Positions 36,915 to 46,678 of a DNA stretch of 64,000 bases are shown piece after piece. Origin of the DNA: Mycobacterium sp. IS-1590 (lineage in GTDB: Bacteria > Actinomycetota > Actinomycetes > Mycobacteriales > Mycobacteriaceae). The DNA lies in NCBI RefSeq assembly GCF_001500025.1, contig NZ_LQIW01000023.1, forward strand, positions 186,001 to 250,000. The letters are read 5' to 3'. Position numbers and translations under genes: made by a program. Each line of letters opens with the position of its first letter. Position 1 is the stretch's first letter. Under the pieces are notes generated by a model, which was not told where the DNA came from, searched no databases, and worked only from the letters and a program-made list of their open reading frames with translations.

Positions 36915-37625
36915 GTGAAGACCAGCGGCCTGTTGCTGTGCCGTCTCGCCACGACCATCGTCGTCGCGGCAGCGGCACTTTTCTTCACGTCCGCCGCGGT
37001 GCACGCTCAGGGGCTGGTCTCGCTCGGTGGCGGCTCGGGATTGGTCGTCAACGGTGAGACGCTGTGCACGCTCACCGCGATCGGCAACGACAACCGGGGA
37101 CGACTGGTGGGCTTCACCTCCGCACACTGTGGTGGTCCCGGCGCGAAGGTCAGCGCCGAAGGCGTCGATGCCGCCGGCGTGGTGGGCACGATGGTTGCGG
37201 GCAACGACGCCCTGGACTACGCGGTCATCGAGTTCGATCCGCAGAAGGTACGCCCGGTCAACAACGTCGACGGCTTCCAGATCGACGGCCTGGGACCCGA
37301 TCCGGTCGCCGGTGACATCGCCTGCAAACTCGGGCGCACGACCGGGTACTCCTGCGGCGTGACGTGGGGGCCGGGCGAGGAGCCGGGCACCATCGTCAAC
37401 CAGGTGTGCGGTCAGCCCGGCGATTCGGGTGCGCCGGTCACCGTCAACAACCGGCTGGTCGGCATGATCCACGGCGCCTTCTCCGAGGCCCTGCCGACGT
37501 GCGTCATCAAGTACATCCCGCTGCACACCCCCGCGGTGACCATGTCGTTCAACACGCAGTTGGCCGACATCACGGCCAAGAACCGGCCGGGGACGGGTTT
37601 CGTCCCCGTCGGCGCCGCCGCCTGA
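36915..37625 (+). CDS. Secreted chymotrypsin-fold protease (Rv3668c-like)
   Basis: Protein of 236 aa with a signal peptide (LATTIVVAAAALFFTSAAVH, cut near AHAQ) and a trypsin-like fold. The triad is His in FTSAHCGG, Asp in ALDYAVIEFD and Ser in QPGDSGAPV. Cysteine pairs suit an extracellular location. The GTG start is preceded by GGGGAAACG. Natural substrates are unknown. It is divergent from the holin-X-like gene and converges on acs. Confidence 0.9.
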   Translation: MKTSGLLLCRLATTIVVAAAALFFTSAAVHAQGLVSLGGGSGLVVNGETLCTLTAIGNDNRGRLVGFTSAHCGGPGAKVSAEGVDAAGVVGTMVAGNDALDYAVIEFDPQKVRPVNNVDGFQIDGLGPDPVAGDIACKLGRTTGYSCGVTWGPGEEPGTIVNQVCGQPGDSGAPVTVNNRLVGMIHGAFSEALPTCVIKYIPLHTPAVTMSFNTQLADITAKNRPGTGFVPVGAAA

Positions 37626-37642
37626 GCCCGCGGACCGCTGAC

Positions 37643-39610
<1,968 letters not shown>

Positions 39611-39613
39611 ATC

Positions 39614-39629
39614 TGTGAGGGTAGTCACC
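39614..39629. promoter_or_regulatory. Crp-like site at the acs start
   Basis: TGTGA-gggtag-TCACC matches the Crp consensus at nine of ten positions and lies 3 bases upstream of the acs ATG. On the acs strand it overlaps a possible -10 (TACCCT), so Crp binding there would be expected to repress. It could also act on the divergent gene at 39737. Confidence 0.6.
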
Positions 39630-39736
39630 TTGGCGGGCTCACACGTTGGCATGCCACAGTCCACTCCGCCGACGGTGCGTCTGCAGCGGTGAGCGTCGTG
39701 GCTCGCGGGGCCAGCGGTCGGCTAGCCTGTGCTGCC

Positions 39737-40495
39737 GTGACCGGTGGCTTCGCGAAGGACCCGTTAGCGCCGCTGGCCCAACTGCCCGGCGTGGCCGAAG
39801 CCGCCGAGGAGGCCCGCGAAGCGCTGGGCCGTGCCCACCGGCACCGGACCAACCTTCGGGGCTGGCCGAAGAGCGCCGCTGAAGCCGCACTGCGGGCCGC
39901 CCGGGCGTCGTCGGTGCTGGATGGCGGTGCGCTTCAGATGTCCGAGGACGGAACCCCGGACCCGGTGCTGGCCGGTGCGCTGCGGGTGTCGGATGCGGTG
40001 GAAGGCGGGGCGAGCACCTTGGTCGGCGTCTGGCAGCGCGCCCCGCTGCAGGCGATCGCCCGGCTGCACGCGCTGGCGGCCGCCGACATCGCCGACGACG
40101 AACGGTTGGGTCGCCCGCGCCAGGACGCGGATGTGGGCACGCGGCTGACCCTGCTGGCCGACATCCTCACGGGAGGGACCCGGGTCCCCGCGCCGGTGCT
40201 CGCCGCCGTCGTACACGGCGAGCTGCTCACACTTGCCCCGTTCGGTGCGGCCGACGGTGTGGTGGCGCGGGCGGCCTCGCGGTTGGTGACGATCACCACC
40301 GGACTGGATCCGCACGGGCTCGGCGTGCCGGAGGTTCACTGGATGCGCCGGTCCGGCGACTACGACGCCGCGGCCCGGGGCTTCTCGTCCGGAACCCCCG
40401 ACGGTCTGACCGCGTGGATCCTGTTGAGCTGTCAGGCATTGCATGCCGGCGCCCGCGAAGCGCTGTCGATCGCGCAGGCGGCCGCGTCGTCCTGA
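39737..40495 (+). CDS. Conserved actinobacterial protein (Rv3662c-like)
   Basis: Protein of 252 aa from the GTG at 39737; a longer frame begins at 39689. Recognisable stretches are LAQLPGVAEAAEEAREALGR, WQRAPLQAIARLHALAAAD and PAPVLAAVVHGELLTLAPFG. The last resembles a Fic-domain-like helix layout, but no HPFxxGNGR motif is present. Some databases call relatives oxidoreductases without clear support. Divergent from acs. Function unknown. Confidence 0.75.
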   Translation: MTGGFAKDPLAPLAQLPGVAEAAEEAREALGRAHRHRTNLRGWPKSAAEAALRAARASSVLDGGALQMSEDGTPDPVLAGALRVSDAVEGGASTLVGVWQRAPLQAIARLHALAAADIADDERLGRPRQDADVGTRLTLLADILTGGTRVPAPVLAAVVHGELLTLAPFGAADGVVARAASRLVTITTGLDPHGLGVPEVHWMRRSGDYDAAARGFSSGTPDGLTAWILLSCQALHAGAREALSIAQAAASS

Positions 40496-40545
40496 GGCGT
40501 TACTGGAACGGGCGGCCATCACCGGCCATCAGCCTGCCGCTCATG

Positions 40546-40847
40546 CGAAGCGGGCGACGCTCCGAACGTGGTTCGGCTCGTCGCCCGCTAGCACGGAGAC
40601 CGGTTACCAAGCGTGCTCTGGTGGGCTGCGTGGGTGGCCTCGGCGTCTTGTCGATGCGCCTCGACTGCAACCCCACCCAAAGGGCCGCTATAGTCGTCCG
40701 CTCTTCGCAAATACGCAGGCCCGCAACACTTTTGCCTATTCCGCGGCATGTGCTCCGCGTGGGTGCCGGGTTCCGTGCTGGGGAGCCTGAAGCGGGAGAT
40801 TCGAGCCTTCTCTTCCGACTCGATCTTGGCCTCTCCAAGCTTCCGTG
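40546..40847 (-). ncRNA. Probable Ms1 (MTS2823) RNA, RNA polymerase-binding
   Basis: The 448-bp gap between the convergent Rv3662c- and Rv3661-like genes has no credible coding frame. On the minus strand it holds a good promoter (TTGATG, 17 bp, TACAAA), about 300 nt of transcript and a very stable terminal hairpin. In M. tuberculosis the abundant RNA MTS2823, homologue of M. smegmatis Ms1 (about 300 nt, binds core RNA polymerase), lies next to Rv3661, as I recall in this same gap and strand. Near the predicted 5' end, CTTGG-agagg-CCAAG folds into a small hairpin. Identification rests on position, length and signals, not on sequence comparison. Confidence 0.78.
40549..40589. terminator. Strong 41-nt hairpin at the Ms1 3' end
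   Basis: AGCGGGCGACG (40549-40559) pairs perfectly with CGTCGCCCGCT (40579-40589); a 2x2 internal loop (CT/CT) follows, then CCGAAC/GTTCGG around GTG. There is no U-tract, which is common for mycobacterial terminators. It can serve the minus-strand RNA and the plus-strand gene ending at 40495. Confidence 0.75.
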
Positions 40848-40852
40848 ACTCC

Positions 40853-40881
40853 TTTGTACCCCGTGACCGCGATCACATCAA
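40853..40881 (-). promoter_or_regulatory. Ms1 promoter with embedded Crp-like site
   Basis: On the minus strand -35 is TTGATG (40881-40876), the spacer 17 bp and -10 TACAAA (40858-40853), placing the start near 40847. TGTGA-tcgcgg-TCACG (40877-40862 read on the minus strand) matches the Crp consensus at nine of ten positions and spans the -35 edge and spacer, a position expected to hinder RNA polymerase. Confidence 0.65.
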
Positions 40882-40943
40882 GGGCCAAATCGGCAGTAGT
40901 CCGGATCGTTACGCTGACCCCCGCTCGACGGGCGAAGAGTGGG

Positions 40944-41801
40944 CTAAAACGCGAAGCGCCGCAACAGCGAATAGGTCAGCGCGCCGGCGGCCAGGGCGCT
41001 GATACCGACCGCCGCGGTGGTGGCCATGGCGGCACCCGACGGGGCCGGAATCCGGTCCCGCAGCGACACCGGCCGGGAGAAGTCGAGCACCGGCCAACCC
41101 CGGGCCGTGGCTTCTTTGCGCAACGCGCGGTCGGGATTCACCACATTCGGATGCCCGACGGCCTCGAGCATCGGTAGGTCGGTGATCGAGTCGGAGTAGG
41201 CGTAGGAATGCTCGAGCGCGTAGCCCTCGCGCGCGGCCAGTTCCCGGATCGCGGCGACCTTGCCCTCGCCGTAGCAGTAGAAGGCGATCTCCCCGGTGTA
41301 TTTGCCGTCCTCGACGACCATACGGGTGGCCATCGCGTGTGTGGCGCCCAGCGCCCTGGCGATCGGCGCGACGATCTCCTCGCCGGAAGCCGACACCATG
41401 ACCACGTCGCGGCCACACAGTTTGTGGTCGGCGATCAGCTCTGCGGCCTCCGCGAAAACCAACGGGGTGACGACGTCATGCAGGGTTTCGCCGACGATCG
41501 ACTTCACTTGTTCGACGTCCCACCCGGCGCACATGTTCGTGACATAGGCGCGCATGCGGTCCATCTGGTCGTGGTCGGCGCCGGACATGAGAAATACGAA
41601 TTGGGCGTACGTCGACTTCAGCACCGCCCGCCGATTCATTAGTCCTTGCTCGAAAAAAGGTTTGCTGAAGGCCAGAGTGCTGCTTTTCGCGATGACCGTT
41701 TTATCGAGATCGAAGAAGGCGGCGGTGCGAACGGGACCGTCCGTCGGGGCGGCCGCCGCCGCAGCGTCCGGCGCCTCGGCCGTCGGACCAGATGCGCTCA
41801 C
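40944..41801 (-). CDS. HAD-family phosphatase, SerB-like (Rv3661-like)
   Basis: Protein of 285 aa from the GTG at 41801; a longer TTG start at 41831 is less likely. HAD motifs: AAFFDLDKTVIAKSST (nucleophile Asp), VMVSASGEEIVAPIARALG and YSDSITDLPMLEAVGH. A C-terminal membrane helix (AVGISALAAGALTYSLLRRF) suggests membrane attachment. The substrate may be a phospholipid or sugar phosphate; a true phosphoserine phosphatase role is not shown. It lies between the two RNA genes. Confidence 0.88.
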   Translation of the reverse strand: MSASGPTAEAPDAAAAAAPTDGPVRTAAFFDLDKTVIAKSSTLAFSKPFFEQGLMNRRAVLKSTYAQFVFLMSGADHDQMDRMRAYVTNMCAGWDVEQVKSIVGETLHDVVTPLVFAEAAELIADHKLCGRDVVMVSASGEEIVAPIARALGATHAMATRMVVEDGKYTGEIAFYCYGEGKVAAIRELAAREGYALEHSYAYSDSITDLPMLEAVGHPNVVNPDRALRKEATARGWPVLDFSRPVSLRDRIPAPSGAAMATTAAVGISALAAGALTYSLLRRFAF

Positions 41802-41923
41802 AGCGCCAGCATAGGGGCCCGCGCGTGACAAGAGCCGGGCGGATGTACAAAGTGGCAGGTTATGACAGGTGTCGGAGATACGACACTTCCGTAAATTGGG
41901 GGGTTTTCCTCAGTGCGCAGCAC

Positions 41924-41954
41924 TTGCGCCGAAGCCGACTGCCGTGTGTATAGT
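41924..41954 (+). promoter_or_regulatory. Promoter of the short RNA upstream of ssd
   Basis: TTGCGC (41924-41929), a 19-bp spacer and TATAGT (41949-41954) form a plausible SigA promoter on the plus strand, with a start near 41961. The wider gap 41802-42218 otherwise holds the RNA described next and the ssd leader. Confidence 0.55.
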
Positions 41955-41960
41955 GAGCCT

Positions 41961-42057
41961 TACCCGGCTTATGTCGGGTGTGCATCAGCCCGACCCCCCG
42001 GGGCTGATACACGACGACCTCCGCCTCCTCCCCCCCTGGCGGGGGTCGTCCCTTTTT
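41961..42057 (+). ncRNA. Probable short RNA with intrinsic terminator (MTS2822-like)
   Basis: From the predicted start, about 97 nt lead through a hairpin (ATCAGCCC 41984-41991 with GGGCTGAT 42001-42008) to a terminator. I recall that M. tuberculosis has an sRNA, MTS2822, on this strand upstream of Rv3660c. It could equally be an attenuated leader of the ssd/tad operon, since ssd starts 160 bp further on. Confidence 0.6.
42013..42057 (+). terminator. Rho-independent terminator upstream of ssd
   Basis: GACGACC (42013-42019) pairs with GGTCGTC (42044-42050), with further CGCC/GGCG pairing inside, and CCTTTTT follows (42051-42057). A second small hairpin, GTCCC/GGGAC, overlaps the T-run. A true U-tract terminator is uncommon in this genus and stands out here. 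Confidence 0.7.
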
Positions 42058-42218
42058 CGGGACTTTTCGCAATCCGGATATGTGCTGCCATTCACGGTGG
42101 TTGCGGAACGCCGTTTTCGTTTGCGGTCTCTCACCTGGTCCATTCACAAGATCGTGGTAATGCACAGATCGGGCGTTGTCGGTAGCGCCGCCGTGCGCCC
42201 GGAGCACAGGGTGAGGGA

Positions 42219-43280
42219 GTGGCTTCGCCAAATGGATATCTCGCGCTGATCGCCGACCCCGCGCTTCGGGCCGACGTGGACCGGGTGTGTGCAGCGGCCG
42301 GTGTATCCGTCGTTCACGCCTCGGAGCCCTCCAGCCGCAAGGTCTGGACCGAGGCGGCCGCCGTCGTGCTCGACATCACAGGCGCCCGTCGATGCGTGGC
42401 CCGGGCGTTGCCGCGACGTGCCCGTGTCGTTCTGGTGGGCCGCGCTGAACCCTGCGGAGCCGACTGGCAGGCGGCCATCGCGGTCGGCGCCCAGCGGGTT
42501 CTCACCCTGCCCGAGCAGGACGACGAGCTCATGGCGGACCTGGCCGAGGCCGCTGAAGGGCTGCGTGAGGAAGAAAATCGCGGTGCGGTGGCGGCCGTCA
42601 TCGCAGGCAAGGGCGGCGCAGGCGCATCAGTCTTCGCGACCGCACTGGCGCTGACCGCTCACCAGACCCTGTTGATCGACGGCGATCCGTGGAGCGGTGG
42701 TATCGATCTGCTGGTGGGAGGGGAAGCCGAATCCGGCTTGCGCTGGCCAGATCTGCGGCTGCAAGGCGGACGGGTGAGCTACGCGGCGTTACGTGACGCG
42801 TTGCCTCGCGTACGCGGCATCGCGGTGCTGTCTGGCAGCCGCGCCGGGTGCGATGTCGACCCGGTACCGCTCGGCGCCGTGATCGACGCGGGCAGTCGCG
42901 GCGGTGCGACCGTCATATGCGACCTCCCGCGGCGGTCGACCGCGGCGGCCGAGACCGCCCTGGCCGCAGCCGATCTCGCCGTCCTCGTGACACCCGCCGA
43001 TGTGCGGTCCTGCGCGGCGGCCCACACGGTTGCCCGGTGGGTGTCGTCGCTCAACCCGAACTCGGGGGTGGTGGTGCGCGGACCCGCGCCGGGCGGGCTG
43101 CGCTCGTCGGAGGTCGCCGAGATCGTCGGTCTCCCGCTGTTAGCCGGGATGCGGCCACAGCCCGGCGTCGCCGTCGACCTCGAGCGGGGCGGACTGCGGA
43201 TCGGCCCTCGGTCACCGCTCGGCCGCGCGGCGAGCAAGGTGTTGTCGATCCTGCAGCAGCATCCGAGCCTCGCCGCATGA
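42219..43280 (+). CDS. ssd: Septum-site/TadZ-like MinD-family protein
   Basis: Protein of 353 aa at the head of the tad operon. The N-terminal 115 residues look like a degenerate receiver domain. The C-terminal MinD/CpaE-type ATPase has the loop VIAGKGGAGASVFATALAL, where the usual Thr/Ser-rich GKT is replaced by GAS, and LLIDGDPWSGGIDLLVGG. M. tuberculosis Rv3660c is called Ssd and affects septation; the position also fits TadZ, which places the pilus machine at the pole. The GTG start follows GAGGGA, and the stop overlaps tadA. Confidence 0.9.
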   Translation: MASPNGYLALIADPALRADVDRVCAAAGVSVVHASEPSSRKVWTEAAAVVLDITGARRCVARALPRRARVVLVGRAEPCGADWQAAIAVGAQRVLTLPEQDDELMADLAEAAEGLREEENRGAVAAVIAGKGGAGASVFATALALTAHQTLLIDGDPWSGGIDLLVGGEAESGLRWPDLRLQGGRVSYAALRDALPRVRGIAVLSGSRAGCDVDPVPLGAVIDAGSRGGATVICDLPRRSTAAAETALAAADLAVLVTPADVRSCAAAHTVARWVSSLNPNSGVVVRGPAPGGLRSSEVAEIVGLPLLAGMRPQPGVAVDLERGGLRIGPRSPLGRAASKVLSILQQHPSLAA

Positions 43281-44443
43281 GCGACTCGTTGATCGACCGG
43301 GTTCGCGAGCGCCTGGCGGCCGAATCGGCGCCGCTGCGGCCTGCGGTGGTGGCCGCGGCGATCCGCGCCGAGTCCGGCGGTGTACTCGGCGACAGCGAGG
43401 TGCTCTCCGGTCTGCGCCTGTTGGAGACCGAACTGACCGGTGCGGGTGTGCTCGAACCGTTGCTGTCGGCCGCCGGCACCACCGATGTTCTGGTCACGGC
43501 GCCCGACGCGGTGTGGGTGGATGACGGTAACGGGATGCGCCGCACCGGGATCCGGTTTCCCGATGAGAACTCCGTGCGCAGGCTCGCGCAGCGGTTCGCG
43601 CTCGCGGCCGGACGTCGCCTCGACGAGGCCCAACCGTGGGTCGACGGTCAGTTGACCGGGCTGGGCACCGGCCAGTTCACGGTGCGACTGCATGCGGTCC
43701 TACCACCGATCGCCTCGGCGGGGACGTGTCTGTCGCTGCGGGTGCTGCGGCCCGCCACGCAGGACCTGGCGTCGCTGACCGCCGCCGGCGCGATCGACCC
43801 GGCCGCCGCCGGCCTCCTCGACGGCATCGTGCGCGCACGGCTCGCCTTCCTCGTCTCCGGAGGCACGGGGGCGGGTAAGACCACTCTGCTCGCCGCCCTG
43901 CTCGGCGCGGTCCGCGCAACCGAACGCATCGTCTGCGTCGAGGACGCCTCCGAACTCGCTCCGCCCCATCCGCACCTCGTGAAGCTCGTGGCGCGCTGCG
44001 CCAATGTCGAAGGCGCGGGCGAGGTGACGGTGCGGGACCTGGTCCGGCAGGCGTTACGGATGAGACCTGACCGCATCGTCGTCGGTGAGGTCCGCGGCGC
44101 CGAGGTGGTCGACCTACTCGGCGCGCTCAACACCGGCCACGAGGGCGGCGCTGGAACCGTGCACGCCAACAGCCCGGCCGAGGTGCCCGCCCGCCTCGAG
44201 GCGCTGGCCGCGCTCGGTGGACTCGACCGCGCCGCCTTGCACAGCCAACTCGGAGCCGCCGTGAAAGTGGTGATACATGTCGGCCGCGACCGCGCGGGCA
44301 TGCGCCGGCTCACTGAGATCGCGGTGTTGAGCGCCGGCGCCGACGGCCGGGTCAGTGTCTCGACGGCGTGGCGTTTCGGGCACGGCTTCGGTTGCGGCGC
44401 GCAGCGCCTCGACGGCCTCATCGGTGAGCGGGGTGGCGCGTGA
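43277..44443 (+). CDS. tadA: TadA secretion ATPase
   Basis: Type II/IV secretion ATPase of 388 aa powering Flp pilus assembly. Walker A is LVSGGTGAGKTTLLAALLG, the Asp box is RIVCVEDASELAPPHPHLVK, the Walker B region is RMRPDRIVVGEVRGAEVVDL and the His box is NTGHEGGAGTVHANS. It begins at an ATGA overlap with ssd. The open frame extends upstream within ssd, but only this start fits the family length. Confidence 0.93.
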   Translation: MSDSLIDRVRERLAAESAPLRPAVVAAAIRAESGGVLGDSEVLSGLRLLETELTGAGVLEPLLSAAGTTDVLVTAPDAVWVDDGNGMRRTGIRFPDENSVRRLAQRFALAAGRRLDEAQPWVDGQLTGLGTGQFTVRLHAVLPPIASAGTCLSLRVLRPATQDLASLTAAGAIDPAAAGLLDGIVRARLAFLVSGGTGAGKTTLLAALLGAVRATERIVCVEDASELAPPHPHLVKLVARCANVEGAGEVTVRDLVRQALRMRPDRIVVGEVRGAEVVDLLGALNTGHEGGAGTVHANSPAEVPARLEALAALGGLDRAALHSQLGAAVKVVIHVGRDRAGMRRLTEIAVLSAGADGRVSVSTAWRFGHGFGCGAQRLDGLIGERGGA

Positions 44444-45216
44444 GTGTGGCCGCGCTGGCACTGGCTTTGGCGTTGCTGACCGCACCCGGCCCGCGGCGAC
44501 GATGCGCGGCGGCGGCACGCGCACGCCGCCGCACGTTACGAATTCCGCTGGTGCTGTGGCTGCACGCCGTCCTGGCCGCCCTGGTATTCGTCGCGCCGCT
44601 CGGGGTGGTGGTGGCGGCGTTGATCGCCGCGGCCACCGTCCAAGCGCGGAGCCGGCGCAGGCGCAGAGCGCGGAAGCGGGCCGAGGAAGCCGCCGCACTG
44701 GAGGCTGCGCTCGACGTCCTGGTCGGGGAACTGCGGATCGGCGCCCATCCGGTGACCGCCTTCGACACCGCGGCCGACGAAGCCGACGGTGCGGTGTCGA
44801 CAGCACTTCGCACGGTGGCGGCCAGGGCGCGGATGGGAGGTGACGTGGTGGCCGGGATGGTCAGCGTGGCACGACGATCGGAGCTGCCCACGTATTGGCA
44901 GCGGCTCGCGGTCTGCTGGAATCTGGCGCAGTCGCACGGCTTGGCCATCGCCAGGCTGATGCACACCGCGCAACTGGACATCGCCGCGCGGGAACGCTTC
45001 TCGGCTCAGGTGAAGGCCGGAATGGCCGGTGCCAGAACCACGGCCACCGTGCTTGCCGTGCTGCCGTTGTTGGGCATCGGGCTCGGCGAGTTGATCGGGG
45101 CCCAACCGCTGCACTTCCTGTTCTCGACCGGCCAGTGGCTCCTGACCGTCGGGGTGGCACTGACATGTCTGGGGTTGGTGTGGTCTGACCGGATCACCGG
45201 CGGGGTGGTCGGATGA
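44440..45216 (+). CDS. tadB: TadB-like inner-membrane pilus assembly protein
   Basis: Protein of 258 aa of the type II secretion F family. An N-terminal double helix (LVLWLHAVLAALVFVAPLGV), then the cytoplasmic T2SSF domain (LEAALDVLVGELRIGAHPVT, WNLAQSHGLAIARLM) and a last helix (TATVLAVLPLLGIGLGELI). It forms the platform with TadC. Both ends overlap neighbours by four bases. Confidence 0.85.
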   Translation: MSVAALALALALLTAPGPRRRCAAAARARRRTLRIPLVLWLHAVLAALVFVAPLGVVVAALIAAATVQARSRRRRRARKRAEEAAALEAALDVLVGELRIGAHPVTAFDTAADEADGAVSTALRTVAARARMGGDVVAGMVSVARRSELPTYWQRLAVCWNLAQSHGLAIARLMHTAQLDIAARERFSAQVKAGMAGARTTATVLAVLPLLGIGLGELIGAQPLHFLFSTGQWLLTVGVALTCLGLVWSDRITGGVVG

Positions 45217-45782
45217 CTCTTTCCGCGCTGCTTCTCGCGATCGCCGCGCTCATCGGAGGCGGCGAAGGCCGAGCGCGTATCGGGGCCGCTCGCAGCCCGA
45301 ATCCTGGATTGCAGCAACGAGTCCTGACGAACGATCCATTGGCGTTCGCCTCGGCGCTCGACGTGCTGGCCACCTGCCTTCATTCGGGTATGGCGGTGGC
45401 CGGCGCCGCGGCGGCCGCGGCGCCCTCGGCACCGCCGCCGGTAGCGCGGGTGTTGACCCGCGCTGCGGATCTGCTCGCCCTGGGGGCCGACCCCGCGACC
45501 GCGTGGGCCGATGCACCCGCCGGAGATCGCAGCGTCGATGCATTGTTACGGCTGGCCCGACGGTCGGCATCCTCGGGAACCGCGCTGGCGCAGGGGGTCA
45601 GCGCGCTGGCAGCCCGATCGCGCGACGACGCCGCGGATACCGCGCGCGGCGCCGCCGAACGTGCCTCCATATTGATCGCAGGCCCACTGGGAACGTGCTA
45701 CCTGCCGGCGTTCTTCTGTCTGGGCATCATCCCGGTCGTCGCGGGTCTGGCCGGAGACGTGCTGCAGTCGGGGATTTTGTGA
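45213..45782 (+). CDS. tadC: TadC-like inner-membrane pilus assembly protein
   Basis: Protein of 189 aa, a second and shorter T2SSF-domain protein: AFASALDVLATCLHSGMAVA, LARRSASSGTALAQGVSALA and a C-terminal helix (GTCYLPAFFCLGIIPVVAGL). ATG overlaps tadB by four bases. It is followed after 29 bp by the pilin gene, with GGGAGG in the gap. Confidence 0.83.
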   Translation: MTLSALLLAIAALIGGGEGRARIGAARSPNPGLQQRVLTNDPLAFASALDVLATCLHSGMAVAGAAAAAAPSAPPPVARVLTRAADLLALGADPATAWADAPAGDRSVDALLRLARRSASSGTALAQGVSALAARSRDDAADTARGAAERASILIAGPLGTCYLPAFFCLGIIPVVAGLAGDVLQSGIL

Positions 45783-45811
45783 GGGACAACGAGTGGGGAG
45801 GAAAAATAGTG

Positions 45812-46012
45812 ATGGGCAACAGGATTCGAGCGGTCCATGCGCGACTGACGATGCTGATCGTCGCCGACGACGGTATGTCGACCGTCGAGTATGCGATCGG
45901 CACGATCGCGGCCGCGGCGTTCGGCGCGATCCTCTACACGGTCGTCACCGGCGACTCGATCGTCAGCGCGTTGACCAACATAATCAGCCGCGCGCTCAAC
46001 ACGAACGTCTAG
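45812..46012 (+). CDS. Flp-type pilin (DUF4244)
   Basis: Protein of 66 aa. DDGMSTVEYAIGTIAAAAFG carries the prepilin cleavage context and the conserved Glu-Tyr at positions 5 and 6 of the mature protein, followed by a single hydrophobic helix (AIGTIAAAAFGAILYTVVTG). It is the probable structural subunit of the Tad pilus. GGGAGGAAAAA precedes the ATG; a GTG three bases earlier is also possible. No prepilin peptidase gene is in the window. Confidence 0.88.
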   Translation: MGNRIRAVHARLTMLIVADDGMSTVEYAIGTIAAAAFGAILYTVVTGDSIVSALTNIISRALNTNV

Positions 46013-46335
46013 CCGGTGAGCGCGGCGGCGCCACGGTCGAAGCGGCGTTCGCGGTGGCAGCGCTGGTCGCGGTCCTCGTTGTGTGTCTGGGCGGGCTCAC
46101 GGCGGTGTCGATGCACATCCGCTGTGTCGACGCCGCGCGCGAAGCCGCACGCCTGGCGGCCCGCGGCCACGACGGTGGTGCGACGGCACGCGATCTCGCG
46201 CCCGAGGGAGCCACCGTCGTCACCCGCCGCGACGGAGAGTTCGTCACCTCCATCGTCAGGGCACGCTCGCCGATCTTGCCGGGGTTCACCGTCGAGGCGC
46301 GAGCGGTGGCGGCGCTGGAACCGGGTTCGGGCTGA
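46009..46335 (+). CDS. TadE-like pseudopilin, no usable start codon
   Basis: Frame coding GERGGATVEAAFAVAALVAV, VLVVCLGGLTAVSMHIRCVD and AAREAARLAARG, the TadE pattern with prepilin-type N-terminus (as I recall for Rv3655c). It follows the pilin stop directly. No ATG, GTG or TTG exists in this frame between a GTG at 45793, which would translate the pilin gene out of frame, and a GTG inside the conserved helix. The true start is therefore unknown: a rare start codon, a -1 frameshift from the pilin gene or a sequence error are the options. The coordinate given is the frame at the pilin stop. Confidence 0.7.
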   Translation, partial: LAGERGGATVEAAFAVAALVAVLVVCLGGLTAVSMHIRCVDAAREAARLAARGHDGGATARDLAPEGATVVTRRDGEFVTSIVRARSPILPGFTVEARAVAALEPGSG

Positions 46336-46678
46336 GCGCGGTTCTGCCAGCCTCATTGCCGCAGCGATGATCGCGATCGTGGTGACGATCGCTGTCGGCG
46401 CCGCTTACGTCGGTGTGGCGGTGACTGCGCGACATCGCGCGCAGGCCGCCGCAGACCTGGGCGCGTTGGCCGCCGCCCACCGCGTGGCGGCCGGTGGCGA
46501 TCACGCGTGCGCGTGGGCGGCCGCGGTCGCCGATGCCATGCGGACCGAGATCGCGCGGTGTGAAGTCAGTGATCTCGATGCCGTTGTGGTCGTTGAGGTT
46601 CCGGTCACTTTGGGCCGCTTCGGTGTGGGCGCCGCGCGAGCGGTGGCCCGCGCGGGCCCGGCGGACACCAACACCTAG
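46325..46678 (+). CDS. TadG-like (Flp pilus-associated) protein, no usable start codon
   Basis: Frame coding AERGSASLIAAAMIAIVVTI, VGAAYVGVAVTARHRAQAAA and DLGALAAAHRVAAGG, the helicase/secretion-neighbourhood TadE-like pattern (Rv3654c-like). As in the gene before it, the conserved N-terminus lacks an upstream start codon in frame. The first ATG lies inside the helix (AAMIAI). It begins across the stop of the previous gene in the +1 frame. The stop overlaps the convergent Rv3651-like gene. Confidence 0.65.
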   Translation, partial: VRAERGSASLIAAAMIAIVVTIAVGAAYVGVAVTARHRAQAAADLGALAAAHRVAAGGDHACAWAAAVADAMRTEIARCEVSDLDAVVVVEVPVTLGRFGVGAARAVARAGPADTNT

